A stretch of DNA of 64,000 nucleotides from NCBI RefSeq assembly GCF_017743865.1, contig NZ_JAGHRJ010000007.1:1-64000 (forward strand), in the 5' to 3' direction. This document shows, piece after piece, positions 23,814 to 31,786 of this stretch (positions are counted from its first letter, which is position 1; each line of letters opens with the position of its first letter). The position numbers were made by a program, and so were the translations under genes. Source of the stretch: Labrenzia sp. R4_2 (GTDB lineage: Bacteria > Pseudomonadota > Alphaproteobacteria > Rhizobiales > Stappiaceae). Below the pieces are notes generated by a model that saw only the letters and a program-made list of their open reading frames with translations, had not been told where the DNA came from and searched no databases.

Positions 23814-24224
23814 TTATCGGGAAATGGTGCGGTTGACCGAACCGCTTTTGCCGTTGGGGCCAGTGACCGTTTGGGTCCGGCTGCACACACCGTCGGCGCA
23901 CGATGCCGACCCGGAGCGGACCATCGAGTTCCCTTTAGGTCCTGTCCGAGTGACTTCTGCTGTACAGGTTCCGCTGCTGCAATGGTGGTTTTTGGATGCC
24001 ACCGCTGCCCCGTAGAGTGGCGCTGGCCTGCGGAGCACCAATCGCGGACGCCGCATCGGTGCTACAATGACCGGTATGGGGGGCACTACAACGACTTTGG
24101 GTGCGGGCGGCGGAGCCACCGGGTAGACGACGACAGGGGCAGGAAAAATCAGTGCCTCGGCTTTTGCCACATCACTACCCACAACAGACAGGGCAAGGGC
24201 GGCTGATACAAACAATGGTTTCAC
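23814..24224 (-). CDS. Secreted Pro/Val-rich protein with TGPxGxS repeats
   Basis: 136 residues from a GTG start at 24224, chosen because GGAG lies six bases upstream and a signal peptide (MKPLFVSAALALSVVGSDVAKA) begins there; the longer frame upstream has no support. The mature part has a Pro/Val stretch, basic residues, then a Cys-containing C-terminus with two related segments (TCTAEVTRTGPKGNS and CSRTQTVTGPNGKS). Not a family I can name. It precedes the EF-hand gene in the same direction. Confidence 0.65.
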   Translation of the reverse strand: MKPLFVSAALALSVVGSDVAKAEALIFPAPVVVYPVAPPPAPKVVVVPPIPVIVAPMRRPRLVLRRPAPLYGAAVASKNHHCSSGTCTAEVTRTGPKGNSMVRSGSASCADGVCSRTQTVTGPNGKSGSVNRTISR

Positions 24225-24554
24225 GACTGTCTCCGAAGGTTTTCGTTCAAACGTTCCAGACCAGAGCATCCGGCGGCTTCGACGAGTTTGCCATTTGGCA
24301 AATGCCGGTCGGTTGTGGTCGCCTTCAATGATCCGACACCACAGAAGGTATTCACTTGGCACGCGGATGGTATCGATGGACTGAAACGTTTTTTGACGTT
24401 TTGTGACACTCATGCGCGCCCCGGCAGACAACCGGACACAGTGCAAGGGTCGAGACTCTGCGCCATCACAGATTTGGCATCGGCGCTGCGACAGTGCTTT
24501 CGCTAACAATTCCGGAGAGGGATATGGAGAAAGACCAAGGCACGGGCAGATGGT

Positions 24555-24619
24555 GTTGTGTGGGATCCATGGTTGATGGGGGCCGGACCCCACACAACGG
24601 GTTTGCACTGCCAAGTGCA
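24555..24619. promoter_or_regulatory. Inverted repeats in the divergent region before the two-component system
   Basis: GTTGTGTGGGATCC (24555-24568) is repeated inverted at 24585-24598 (13 of 14 positions complementary). A second small palindrome TGCACT-GCCA-AGTGCA lies at 24604-24619. Both are upstream of the response regulator at 24727 and could be operators or a folded leader. Confidence 0.45.
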
Positions 24620-24726
24620 GTCCATTCCTATCAACCCGGATGCGACGCTATTTGTCGATTTGTGTCAAATTGTGCATCTGCGTAATCTTGCTTGCACAGC
24701 TTATGAGCCTTTCGCACAATAAGCGT

Positions 24727-25443
24727 ATGCAGTCTGACACCAATAAAATACTGATCGTTGACGACGATCCGGACATCCGGGAAATGCTTAGCGAGTTACT
24801 GGAGGAAGAAGGCTTTCGAACCCAGTCCATAAGCGACCCGGTCTCAATTGACACGGCCATCGCCCAGTTCGTCCCGGATCTGATCCTGCTCGATCTCATG
24901 CTGCCGAACGAGAACGGGCTTGGGATATGCCAGCGGCTACGGACCAAGATCACAACGCCGATCATCATGGTAACGGCCAAGGCATCCGAACTGGATCGGG
25001 TCGTCGGTCTGGAGATCGGCGCGGATGACTATATCACCAAGCCCTTTTCGAAGAGGGAACTGATCGCCAGGGTCCGGGCCGTTCTTCGCCGCGGCGCGCA
25101 TGAGCTGCCGGTTCAAGAAAGCACTCTCGCATTCAAGGACTTCGTAATAAACTTGGATTCCCGAACCCTGAAGACAAGTGAGGGTGAATTGATCCCGCTT
25201 ACCAGTGCGGAGTTCGATCTTCTGGCTTGTTTTATAGGGGCCCCGCAAAAGGTGTTGTCGCGGGACCATCTCCTGCGCACCGTTTTACGGCGCAAATCGG
25301 ACCTTTTCGATCGATCGGTCGACACACTTGTTTCAAGGCTCAGGAAAAAAATCGAACGGCCGGAAGATGACGAAAAAATAATCGCGACGATCCGGCAACA
25401 AGGCTACCTCTTTACCCCCAAAGTGCAGCCGGCGGCACCATGA
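24727..25443 (+). CDS. OmpR/PhoB-family response regulator
   Basis: 238 residues: receiver domain (about 7-118; DDD acidic cluster, phospho-acceptor Asp in LILLDLMLPNENG, Lys in DDYITKPFSKRE) and a winged-helix DNA-binding domain (about 130-230; LTSAEFDLLACFIGAPQKVLSRDHLL and SVDTLVSRLRKKIE). The ATG at 24727 is the latest upstream of the receiver core; ATGs at 24703 and 24640 are possible but none has a strong Shine-Dalgarno. Its stop overlaps the kinase start by four bases. Divergent from the secreted-protein and efflux genes, which it may control. Confidence 0.92.
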   Translation: MQSDTNKILIVDDDPDIREMLSELLEEEGFRTQSISDPVSIDTAIAQFVPDLILLDLMLPNENGLGICQRLRTKITTPIIMVTAKASELDRVVGLEIGADDYITKPFSKRELIARVRAVLRRGAHELPVQESTLAFKDFVINLDSRTLKTSEGELIPLTSAEFDLLACFIGAPQKVLSRDHLLRTVLRRKSDLFDRSVDTLVSRLRKKIERPEDDEKIIATIRQQGYLFTPKVQPAAP

Positions 25444-26795
25444 AAGCTGTCAGCGGCTTTCGGATAAGTCTTGCACTCATCCTTGTTTTTCTAGTCCTGA
25501 TGTTGACCTTCTCGGTCTTCATGGCACGCGTTTATCAGTTGCCCGCCGCGAGCCCGCTTCCCGACCCTGAGCGACTGGCTGCGATGGTTCGGCTTTTTGA
25601 AAGCCTGCCGGACGCCGACCGGCCGATTGCGTTGACGTCCTTTTCCTCTCGGCTCCTGTCCGTTTCGTTCAAGGACCAGAACACAAATACCCGCTCGATG
25701 ACCGAAGGGCGGACCGCAGACACGACCGCACGTCTGGAAGACTATGAACTGGCCCTGGCCGGCCGTATTGTGTCGATTTCTTCCGACCGGGGCGATGCAA
25801 ACCCGACCGTTTTGCCGGCGCTCCTGGATACGGTAACACTCCAGGTGGACCTTAAGACCGGCGGAGCACTGGTATTTGAGGCATTCCTGCCGGTGCGGAC
25901 TGTCTGGCGCATTCCGTTCGTCCTCCTTGCGGGTTTGCTGGGGGCTGTCATTGCCTTGTCCATGTTCATCTTTCTGCAAAACCAGATCCGCCCCCTCAGG
26001 GACCTGTCCCGCGCGCTCGAAAACCACGACTATGGCAGGACTGCCGATGAAATCCCCGAGGGGCTGGCAACGGCTCCGGAAATCCGGGCGCTCATTCGAA
26101 CCTTCAACCAACAGCAGGCACGCCTGGCCCGGGCCGAACAGGCCCGCAACTCGCTGATCACCGGTCTGCAACACGACATCAGGACGTTTGCGACGAAGCT
26201 CCGCCTACGCCTCGAGCGGTCAAGTGACACGTCCCTGCGGGACCGCGCGACTTCGGACCTTGAGGACATAGTGCGTCTGCTGGACGACGCATTGCTGGCC
26301 ACACAGGGCGAGGTTCTCGCAGACAAACGTCCTGACGAGATGGTCGGACTGATTGACCTGGTCGCTTCCGAGATCGCGGCAAGGCCCACAGACACGATTG
26401 CCTTGAAACAGGGGGACAAAAGCGACCTCAAGGAGCTCCACGTCCTTGGCGATCGGTTGTCCCTGCGCCGAATTGTCTCGAACCTGATTGAGAATGCTCT
26501 GGTCTACGGCGGATGCGCCGCAATCGAAATTCTCGGTACAGAAACCGAGGTGATCATTCATATTGATGATAACGGACCGGGCATTCCAGAAGACAAAAGG
26601 GACCTGGTGCTTGAACCATTTGTGCGGCTCGAAAAATCGAGATCGCGTGCGACCGGCGGGTTTGGCCTTGGTCTGGCAATCGTCGCGAAACTCGTGGCGC
26701 AACAGGAAGGTCAACTCTTCATTTCCGATGCGCCGACACCGCTAAATGGCGCCAGGGTGTCTGTCACCCTGCCGCGGTTTGATCCTCGAAAATGA
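25440..26795 (+). CDS. Membrane sensor histidine kinase (HAMP-HisKA-HATPase)
   Basis: 451 residues. Helix 1 about 8-28, a periplasmic sensor region of about 130 residues, helix 2 about 158-180, HAMP, then a HisKA segment with H245 in TGLQHDIRTFATKL. Note QHDIR rather than the usual SHELRTPL, so the H-box is atypical. The ATPase region has IVSNLIENALVYGG (N-box), DDNGPGIPEDKRDLVLEPF and GGFGLGLAIVAKL. Cognate to the overlapping response regulator. Signal unknown; neighbouring MacAB and calcium-binding proteins suggest envelope stress or antimicrobial sensing. Confidence 0.92.
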   Translation: MKAVSGFRISLALILVFLVLMLTFSVFMARVYQLPAASPLPDPERLAAMVRLFESLPDADRPIALTSFSSRLLSVSFKDQNTNTRSMTEGRTADTTARLEDYELALAGRIVSISSDRGDANPTVLPALLDTVTLQVDLKTGGALVFEAFLPVRTVWRIPFVLLAGLLGAVIALSMFIFLQNQIRPLRDLSRALENHDYGRTADEIPEGLATAPEIRALIRTFNQQQARLARAEQARNSLITGLQHDIRTFATKLRLRLERSSDTSLRDRATSDLEDIVRLLDDALLATQGEVLADKRPDEMVGLIDLVASEIAARPTDTIALKQGDKSDLKELHVLGDRLSLRRIVSNLIENALVYGGCAAIEILGTETEVIIHIDDNGPGIPEDKRDLVLEPFVRLEKSRSRATGGFGLGLAIVAKLVAQQEGQLFISDAPTPLNGARVSVTLPRFDPRK

Positions 26796-26944
26796 GCCGG
26801 CGAATCCCGTACAGGTAACCGTTCCTGCGTTTCAACCGTAGGCCGGCCGCATATGGCCTGTTAATTGCTTAATAAATCATGCCGGTTCGGCCGGCACGCA
26901 CTGCCAAGGTTGCCTATCTTGTTTAAGAGAAGGAACCTAAACTC

Positions 26945-27382
26945 ATGTCTATAGGTGGTTTATCGTCTGGAATGATGGATTTCTCGTCCATTCAAGCCCA
27001 GATCAAGGAGCGAATGACCGAGAGGTTGAATGCTGCCGATACGGACGGCAGCAATGGACTGTCCCTAGAGGAATTCAATGAAGCATCCAAGGACAGTCCG
27101 CTCAACCGGGCAGGTTCTGCCTCCGGGGTGTCCATTGAGGAACTATTTGCCGAGTTGGATGCCGACGGCAACGGAGAAGTGACCGGTGACGAGTTCAAAG
27201 ACCGGTTCAATTCCCGGTCTGGCAATGGCCTTGCTGCAAGCATGTTGCCGCAGCTTCTGTCGCTTCAGGAACAAGGCGGCGGTTTGTCATCAATGATTGA
27301 CACCAGCGACAACTTTCAGTCGAACACTTTCGATCAATTGATGGAAATGCTTGGCGCCAGTTCGGAGGATGAGCGGCGCTAG
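26945..27382 (+). CDS. Cytoplasmic EF-hand protein
   Basis: 145 residues without a signal peptide. EF loops are DTDGSNGLSLEEF (about residues 33-45) and DADGNGEVTGDEF (about 76-88), separated by a linker; Gln/Leu-rich C-terminus (MLPQLLSLQEQGGG) and acidic end. Likely a calcium sensor or buffer; it resembles rhizobial XopAW-type EF-hand proteins. GAAGGA precedes the ATG. Follows the two-component genes by 150 bases. Confidence 0.82.
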   Translation: MSIGGLSSGMMDFSSIQAQIKERMTERLNAADTDGSNGLSLEEFNEASKDSPLNRAGSASGVSIEELFAELDADGNGEVTGDEFKDRFNSRSGNGLAASMLPQLLSLQEQGGGLSSMIDTSDNFQSNTFDQLMEMLGASSEDERR

Positions 27383-27668
27383 CCTCTCGCCACGAAACCG
27401 ACACCGCGCCGCTCAGGGGTAACTCTGGGCGGCATTTATCCAAGTGTGTTGATATCAGGAATCTAAAGTCTCTTTAAGCAGAGAGATGATTTTTACAAGC
27501 ACACAAGCGCTTGGGTCTCGTTGCGGACATTTGTTGCAATCGGCACCAATGTCGGCAAAGGGCCGTAGGCGACTACGCACCGTCAATTCTTGAATGCTCG
27601 CTTTGTTGAGCACAGGTGTAGAAAGTCGAACGACTGCAATCAGCCCGCAATCTCCCGAATACAGATAA

Positions 27669-29822
27669 TCATTTGGCTGTTTGGCAGAGGGTAATCAACC
27701 GCTGTGCGCCGGTAGAGCGCTTGATTGTCTGTATCCCCCGATGCCTTAAAAGCGGGGCGGCCCGGTCCACCGCATTCCCAAGCGCATTGGGTTTCGCTGG
27801 CCAAAAGCGGGAACGGCGGAGGTCTTCGGAGACAATCCGATTGAGATGGCCGAGCAACTCTGTGGCAGTCCCTTCCCATCCATTGGTCGGGTGTTCCTCC
27901 TGAATGAATTTCAGGATTGCGACGGCTACCGGATCAGATTCAAACACCGCCTCTGTTGTAGCTTGCCGGTTGGCCGTATAGGCCTCCATGAAATCGCCCG
28001 GCTCCCATCCAAGCCCCGGTTCGGCCGCGGTCATCATGTGCGCAAAATCCGCCATGCGTGGTTTTTGCTTAAGATCGGTGGTCTCCCAGTTTCGAAGTGC
28101 GGCTGATACCGCATCAAGCAACGCGCCCAAAATACCAGGTCGAATGGTCTCCCAGGCACTCCAGAACGCGTCTTCAGACTGGCGGGACATTTCATCGATC
28201 CGTTGCAGCCGGACAGTCAAAGACCGTTCGGCAAGGTCGGCCCGCTCCGTCAGGCTTGGAATGCCGTTTAAGAGGACCGGCTTCGAGCCCTGGAACCAGA
28301 ACGGATCCCCATCGGAATGAAGTTTGCGGGTAATGAACCCGGCCCCAGTGGCCAGGCGGCAAATCGCATCAGAAAACCAGGGCTCGACTTTCGAAACATT
28401 GTCGAAGGAAAGCACATGCGCGTTCAACGCCATCACGACAAAATCCCGTTCGTCCTTCGGTGTTGCGAGAGCAGACACATGGCTTGGATCCGTCAGGCTT
28501 CGCAGCAATCTCGCCATGGTGGATTTGCCGCTGCCTTGCTCGCCGCCAAGCGCCAGAACCGGATAGGTTCTCGCCTTCCCGAAAAAGCTCGCCACCAACC
28601 AGGCAACGATCAGTTTATAGTCGTCGTCGCTTGCATTCACGAACGGCCGCAGTTCTTCGATCATCACCGCCTCTTCCGGATCTGGAAGCGACTCCATTGT
28701 TTCAGTCCGCAGGAACTTTACCGGTGGACGATCAACCACCTCCCATCCATGCCGGGTGATGCGAACCGCGCGCCAGGCATCGTCCGCGAGATCCAGCCAA
28801 CAAGCTTCGCCATCAAACCCAGTTCGAACGAACGGCTGATAACAGGGGCCGTCTTCCAGCGCCTTAACTTCAAGAATGCGCAAGGCGTCAGAGATGGATG
28901 GACCGGACGGGATATGAACAAAGTGCTCGTGGATCCGCGCTGAAAACCAGCGTTTGAAGCTTCTGCTCTCTAAAGGCCAGTGTTCTGCATGCCCGTTGAA
29001 AGGAACCGTTGCAAAAACCTGTTTCTGTGGGGAATGCCAAAAGTCCGCGTCCTTGGCCGCATCCAGGATCGACCCGCGTTTCTTTTTCTTGAGTGCAGAG
29101 CGCGATCTTCGAGCGGTTGTTTTCTGGGGTGTCTCGGGCTCTGAAGTTTCTGTTTCCTGAGCTTGGTTCACAAAGTCGGCTGTTTGCTCGGATGTCCAAC
29201 CCGCTTCCAAGGCGTCGGCCGCATCCCACCCCTGTGAGACCTCTTCGGGTGGTGACAAAACAACAACCGAAGCAGCACCCGAACTCATCACCTGTGCGCA
29301 GACCGCCTTGGCATATTTCTGGCCCGGTTCATCGGCATCCGGCCAGATGATGACACTGCGACCGTTTAAGGGCCAAAAGTCGATTTTCGCGACGCCATTC
29401 GAACCGCCCGGAGCAGTCATCGTGACGAAGTCCGGCAAAAGCTCTTGCGCAGCATCTGCAGCTTTTTCACCTTCGGTCACAAGCACTGTTGCCGCCGAAT
29501 TGGCCGCCAGTTTGTCCAATCCATAGAGGGGCCGATTATCGGGCCAGGCCTGCCAGCGCCACCGAAGCGCACCGGGTTCTTCAAAAAGCGTGAGCGGCCG
29601 GAAACTCTTCGCACCGCTCTCGTCTTCAAAGCGGCAGACAAAGCCGAGAAGGTTCCCGTGTGGATCGTTGTACCGCCAGACTTTGGATGGTCGGCCAAGC
29701 TTTGGATGCGTGGACGGTGCCTCTGGTGCAGTCTCCGGAACCGGCACAATACAGCGCCGGTTCTTTGTGCCTTGTTTCGATTGCGCACCGGCTGAGATTG
29801 GTGCGAAGGGGTCAACCGTCAT
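27669..29822 (-). CDS. Element-encoded TOPRIM primase / P-loop helicase-like protein
   Basis: 717 residues from the ATG at 29822. A TOPRIM domain at about residues 105-195 has its Glu in VLVTEGEKAADAA and the DxD pair in VIIWPDADEPGQ. A basic linker (RRSRSALKKKKRG, about 239-250) precedes an ATPase region with Walker A GGEQGSGKST (about 426-435) and Walker B-like HVLSFDNVS. The C-terminus (DPVAVAILKFIQ onward) resembles regulatory ends of phage primases. Likely primes and unwinds element DNA during replication. The longer open frame upstream of 29822 overlaps the primase zinc-domain gene and is not needed; the two genes overlap by 11 bases in different frames. Confidence 0.85.
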   Translation of the reverse strand: MTVDPFAPISAGAQSKQGTKNRRCIVPVPETAPEAPSTHPKLGRPSKVWRYNDPHGNLLGFVCRFEDESGAKSFRPLTLFEEPGALRWRWQAWPDNRPLYGLDKLAANSAATVLVTEGEKAADAAQELLPDFVTMTAPGGSNGVAKIDFWPLNGRSVIIWPDADEPGQKYAKAVCAQVMSSGAASVVVLSPPEEVSQGWDAADALEAGWTSEQTADFVNQAQETETSEPETPQKTTARRSRSALKKKKRGSILDAAKDADFWHSPQKQVFATVPFNGHAEHWPLESRSFKRWFSARIHEHFVHIPSGPSISDALRILEVKALEDGPCYQPFVRTGFDGEACWLDLADDAWRAVRITRHGWEVVDRPPVKFLRTETMESLPDPEEAVMIEELRPFVNASDDDYKLIVAWLVASFFGKARTYPVLALGGEQGSGKSTMARLLRSLTDPSHVSALATPKDERDFVVMALNAHVLSFDNVSKVEPWFSDAICRLATGAGFITRKLHSDGDPFWFQGSKPVLLNGIPSLTERADLAERSLTVRLQRIDEMSRQSEDAFWSAWETIRPGILGALLDAVSAALRNWETTDLKQKPRMADFAHMMTAAEPGLGWEPGDFMEAYTANRQATTEAVFESDPVAVAILKFIQEEHPTNGWEGTATELLGHLNRIVSEDLRRSRFWPAKPNALGNAVDRAAPLLRHRGIQTIKRSTGAQRLITLCQTAK

Positions 29823-30126
29823 AGGGTGACACCCGCAGCATCTCGGCAATCCGAAGCGCTGCGTCCTTTTGGGAAATGCCGAAGAGATAGGCCGCGAGGG
29901 CGACGAGATCGCCGCCCTTATCGCCCGTTGCAAAGTCGCCCCACCGTCCAGTAGACAAGTTGACCTTGAACGATCCAGGGCGCCGATCGGTCCGCCGCGG
30001 ATTGCGCGCAATCCATTCCTTGCCGTCCTGGTACCCATCTGGAAGCCAGCGGCGGCACAGACTGTCGGAATGCATCAGCGCCATTCTGGCGATCCGGGCG
30101 AAGTTGATCGAAGGGCTTACCCGCAT
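29812..30126 (-). CDS. Primase N-terminal (CHC2-like) domain protein
   Basis: 104 residues. The core DGKEWIARNPRRTDRRPGSFKVNL and GRWGDFATGDKGGDLVALAAYL is the pattern found at the N-terminus of mobile-element primases, where it precedes TOPRIM. No zinc-binding Cys set is visible (one Cys). Here it is encoded as a separate protein overlapping the TOPRIM-helicase start by 11 bases, suggesting a split primase made by coupled translation. AAGGA lies about ten bases before the ATG. Confidence 0.78.
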   Translation of the reverse strand: MRVSPSINFARIARMALMHSDSLCRRWLPDGYQDGKEWIARNPRRTDRRPGSFKVNLSTGRWGDFATGDKGGDLVALAAYLFGISQKDAALRIAEMLRVSPYDG

Positions 30127-30245
30127 GGCGGCAATTCCTTCAGCTGGAAGTTCAGAATGATTATCGAATCCAAACCCGGCTCTGCGTCGATTGGGGCCAA
30201 GCTTACTTTGACGGACTTACTCTCCTTCAGCATCTCTAAGACCAT
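30117..30245 (-). CDS. Possible small ORF upstream of the primase pair
   Basis: 42 residues from ATG at 30245 (MVLEMLKESKSVKVSLAPID and on, ending LKELPPCG). The same frame is open further upstream (QIATILSGKDRPAAS) but lacks a standard start there. Its stop overlaps the primase-domain start by a few bases, as in coupled genes. No family recognised. Confidence 0.35.
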   Translation of the reverse strand: MVLEMLKESKSVKVSLAPIDAEPGLDSIIILNFQLKELPPCG

Positions 30246-30342
30246 TGAGGCAGCAGGGCGGTCCTTTCCGCTTAGAATAGTTGCGATCTGAATGAGACGA
30301 GTAAGTGCGTGTTACTCGCTTTCCAGTAAGTGAGGCATGACT

Positions 30343-30564
30343 TCATACCTCGCCTTGACTGGTGGACTTGCGGCGATTGGCTTCAAGCCAATCGTCCAAA
30401 TCACATATGCGGTACCGTACCGCTCTGCCGAGTTTCAGGTAGACAGGGCCTTTTCCCTGCACTCGCCAGGCCTGCATGGTTCTCGGCGAAGCCCCGACAT
30501 AAGGTCCTGCAATCTTTTCGCAAACACATCGTTTGCGATCGAGTTCTTTAGAGATGGCTTCCAT
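30343..30564 (-). CDS. AlpA/HTH_17-type DNA-binding protein (possible excisionase)
   Basis: 73 residues. A winged HTH of the MerR/AlpA class spans YVGASPRTMQAWRVQGKGPV (helix-turn-helix) and the wing YLKLGRAVRYRICDLDDWLEANR. Such proteins act as excisionases or regulators of element integrases. The ATG at 30564 has AAGGAG at the right distance (eight bases); the ATG two codons earlier is too close. It lies between the primase genes and the unknown gene, same strand. Confidence 0.8.
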   Translation of the reverse strand: MEAISKELDRKRCVCEKIAGPYVGASPRTMQAWRVQGKGPVYLKLGRAVRYRICDLDDWLEANRRKSTSQGEV

Positions 30565-30631
30565 GACCATCGCTCCTTGTTGGTTGCGATGGAGTGAGAT
30601 TGCTGAGATGGTCTTCTTCAAACACCCAAAA

Positions 30632-31612
30632 CTAGTTTTGCCCCCTAGAGAGTTTCCTTCGAAGGACTGTAACTTCATATAAGCTTTGATGTTTATTCTT
30701 CAGGTACCGTGCAGCGTCCTTCTCTTCCGGAGGATCTACGCCAAAGAATGGTTCCATGAAATCCAGCAGAAGTCGTGCCAAATGTGCTCCTGATTCAGGT
30801 AGGCCGTCTCGGGCAATTTTTTCCAACAGGGCAGGCATGGCTTGTTCCCATGGATGAATTGGCGGGCGACCACCGCCGTGTTTGGCGGCTTCGCCCGAAA
30901 CTGGTTGAGCTTCTATAGTTGAAGCGACAATCCGATCATCTTTTGTTGGGAAGATTTTTGCGCCGAACCAATCGACTCGCGTCTCTGGAGCCCCCCAAAT
31001 GTCCGCGGGTATTAAAATATCAGGCGCATCCTTATGGCGTCGTCCAGTTGCCATAAGAAGTCCTTTCTCCAGAGCGCCACATAGAGAATCGTAATGGTGC
31101 AGGAAATCCTCGATTGTTGTCCGGGTTTCCTTGTCCATTTGTTTTTGTAAGGTCGACGGAAGTCCATATTGCCCATCGAAAAACTTCGTGGTCGGATTCT
31201 TGTCGGTTGGCCAGAGGTAATCTTGTCTTACGGTTGTTGGTCCGATCTGTTGAGCCAGATCAGAAGGGCTTAAGTTATCAACTTCGTTAGTTGAGTAATA
31301 TATCCTTATAATTTCCTTTCCATGTTCATGCATGATTTCATAAAAAGACTTATCTAAATCACGAGCGGTATAGTGAATGTCTGTGTTGATTGCATCGATA
31401 AGGCTTTCAATATTGGTGCAAGTCTGAGAGCGATGAAGATTTAATGCAAACGGCGTATTCGGTAAGTAGTGGCGCCAACTAAACCTCCCTTTATAAAACA
31501 CCTCACCAAGATCGTGATTCTTGCTAACAGCTTTCTCAACTGAAGCGCCAAGCCTAGGGTTTCCAACGAGGATAAACTTAAAAATACTCTTAAAATCAAT
31601 AATATCAGTCAA
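30632..31612 (-). CDS. Unknown element-encoded protein
   Basis: 326 residues from a TTG at 31612, supported by GGAAGC eight bases upstream; the frame is open to another TTG at 31645 with no ribosome site. The N-terminal two thirds (IDFKSIFKFILVGNPRLGAS start) match nothing I recognise and are unusually AT-rich for this genome. The C-terminal third (GGGRPPIHPWEQAMPALLEK, LPESGAHLARLLLDFM, DAARYLKNKHQSLYE) resembles a helical module seen at the end of various alphaproteobacterial mobile-element proteins. It lies between the integrase and the excisionase-like gene, a usual cargo position. Function unknown; not claimed as defence. Confidence 0.7.
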   Translation of the reverse strand: MTDIIDFKSIFKFILVGNPRLGASVEKAVSKNHDLGEVFYKGRFSWRHYLPNTPFALNLHRSQTCTNIESLIDAINTDIHYTARDLDKSFYEIMHEHGKEIIRIYYSTNEVDNLSPSDLAQQIGPTTVRQDYLWPTDKNPTTKFFDGQYGLPSTLQKQMDKETRTTIEDFLHHYDSLCGALEKGLLMATGRRHKDAPDILIPADIWGAPETRVDWFGAKIFPTKDDRIVASTIEAQPVSGEAAKHGGGRPPIHPWEQAMPALLEKIARDGLPESGAHLARLLLDFMEPFFGVDPPEEKDAARYLKNKHQSLYEVTVLRRKLSRGQN

Positions 31613-31786
31613 TTTTGATCGCTTCCCAGGTAACTTCAGAAGCAATCATAGATTTTATTCATTGGTATAAGCAACTTTTGATGAGAGTGGGAATTTGTCT
31701 CTGGTACTTGTGTGATTGTGGGTTCGGACAACTGAGATTCTCACGAGTTGTCAGATGAGTCTTGCGATTATTGCCCCCTGCATTGC

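Noticed and set aside
27371-27412. Terminator GAGCGGCGC...GCGCCGCTC after the EF-hand gene
   Set aside because: The loop is over 20 bases long and no T tract follows.
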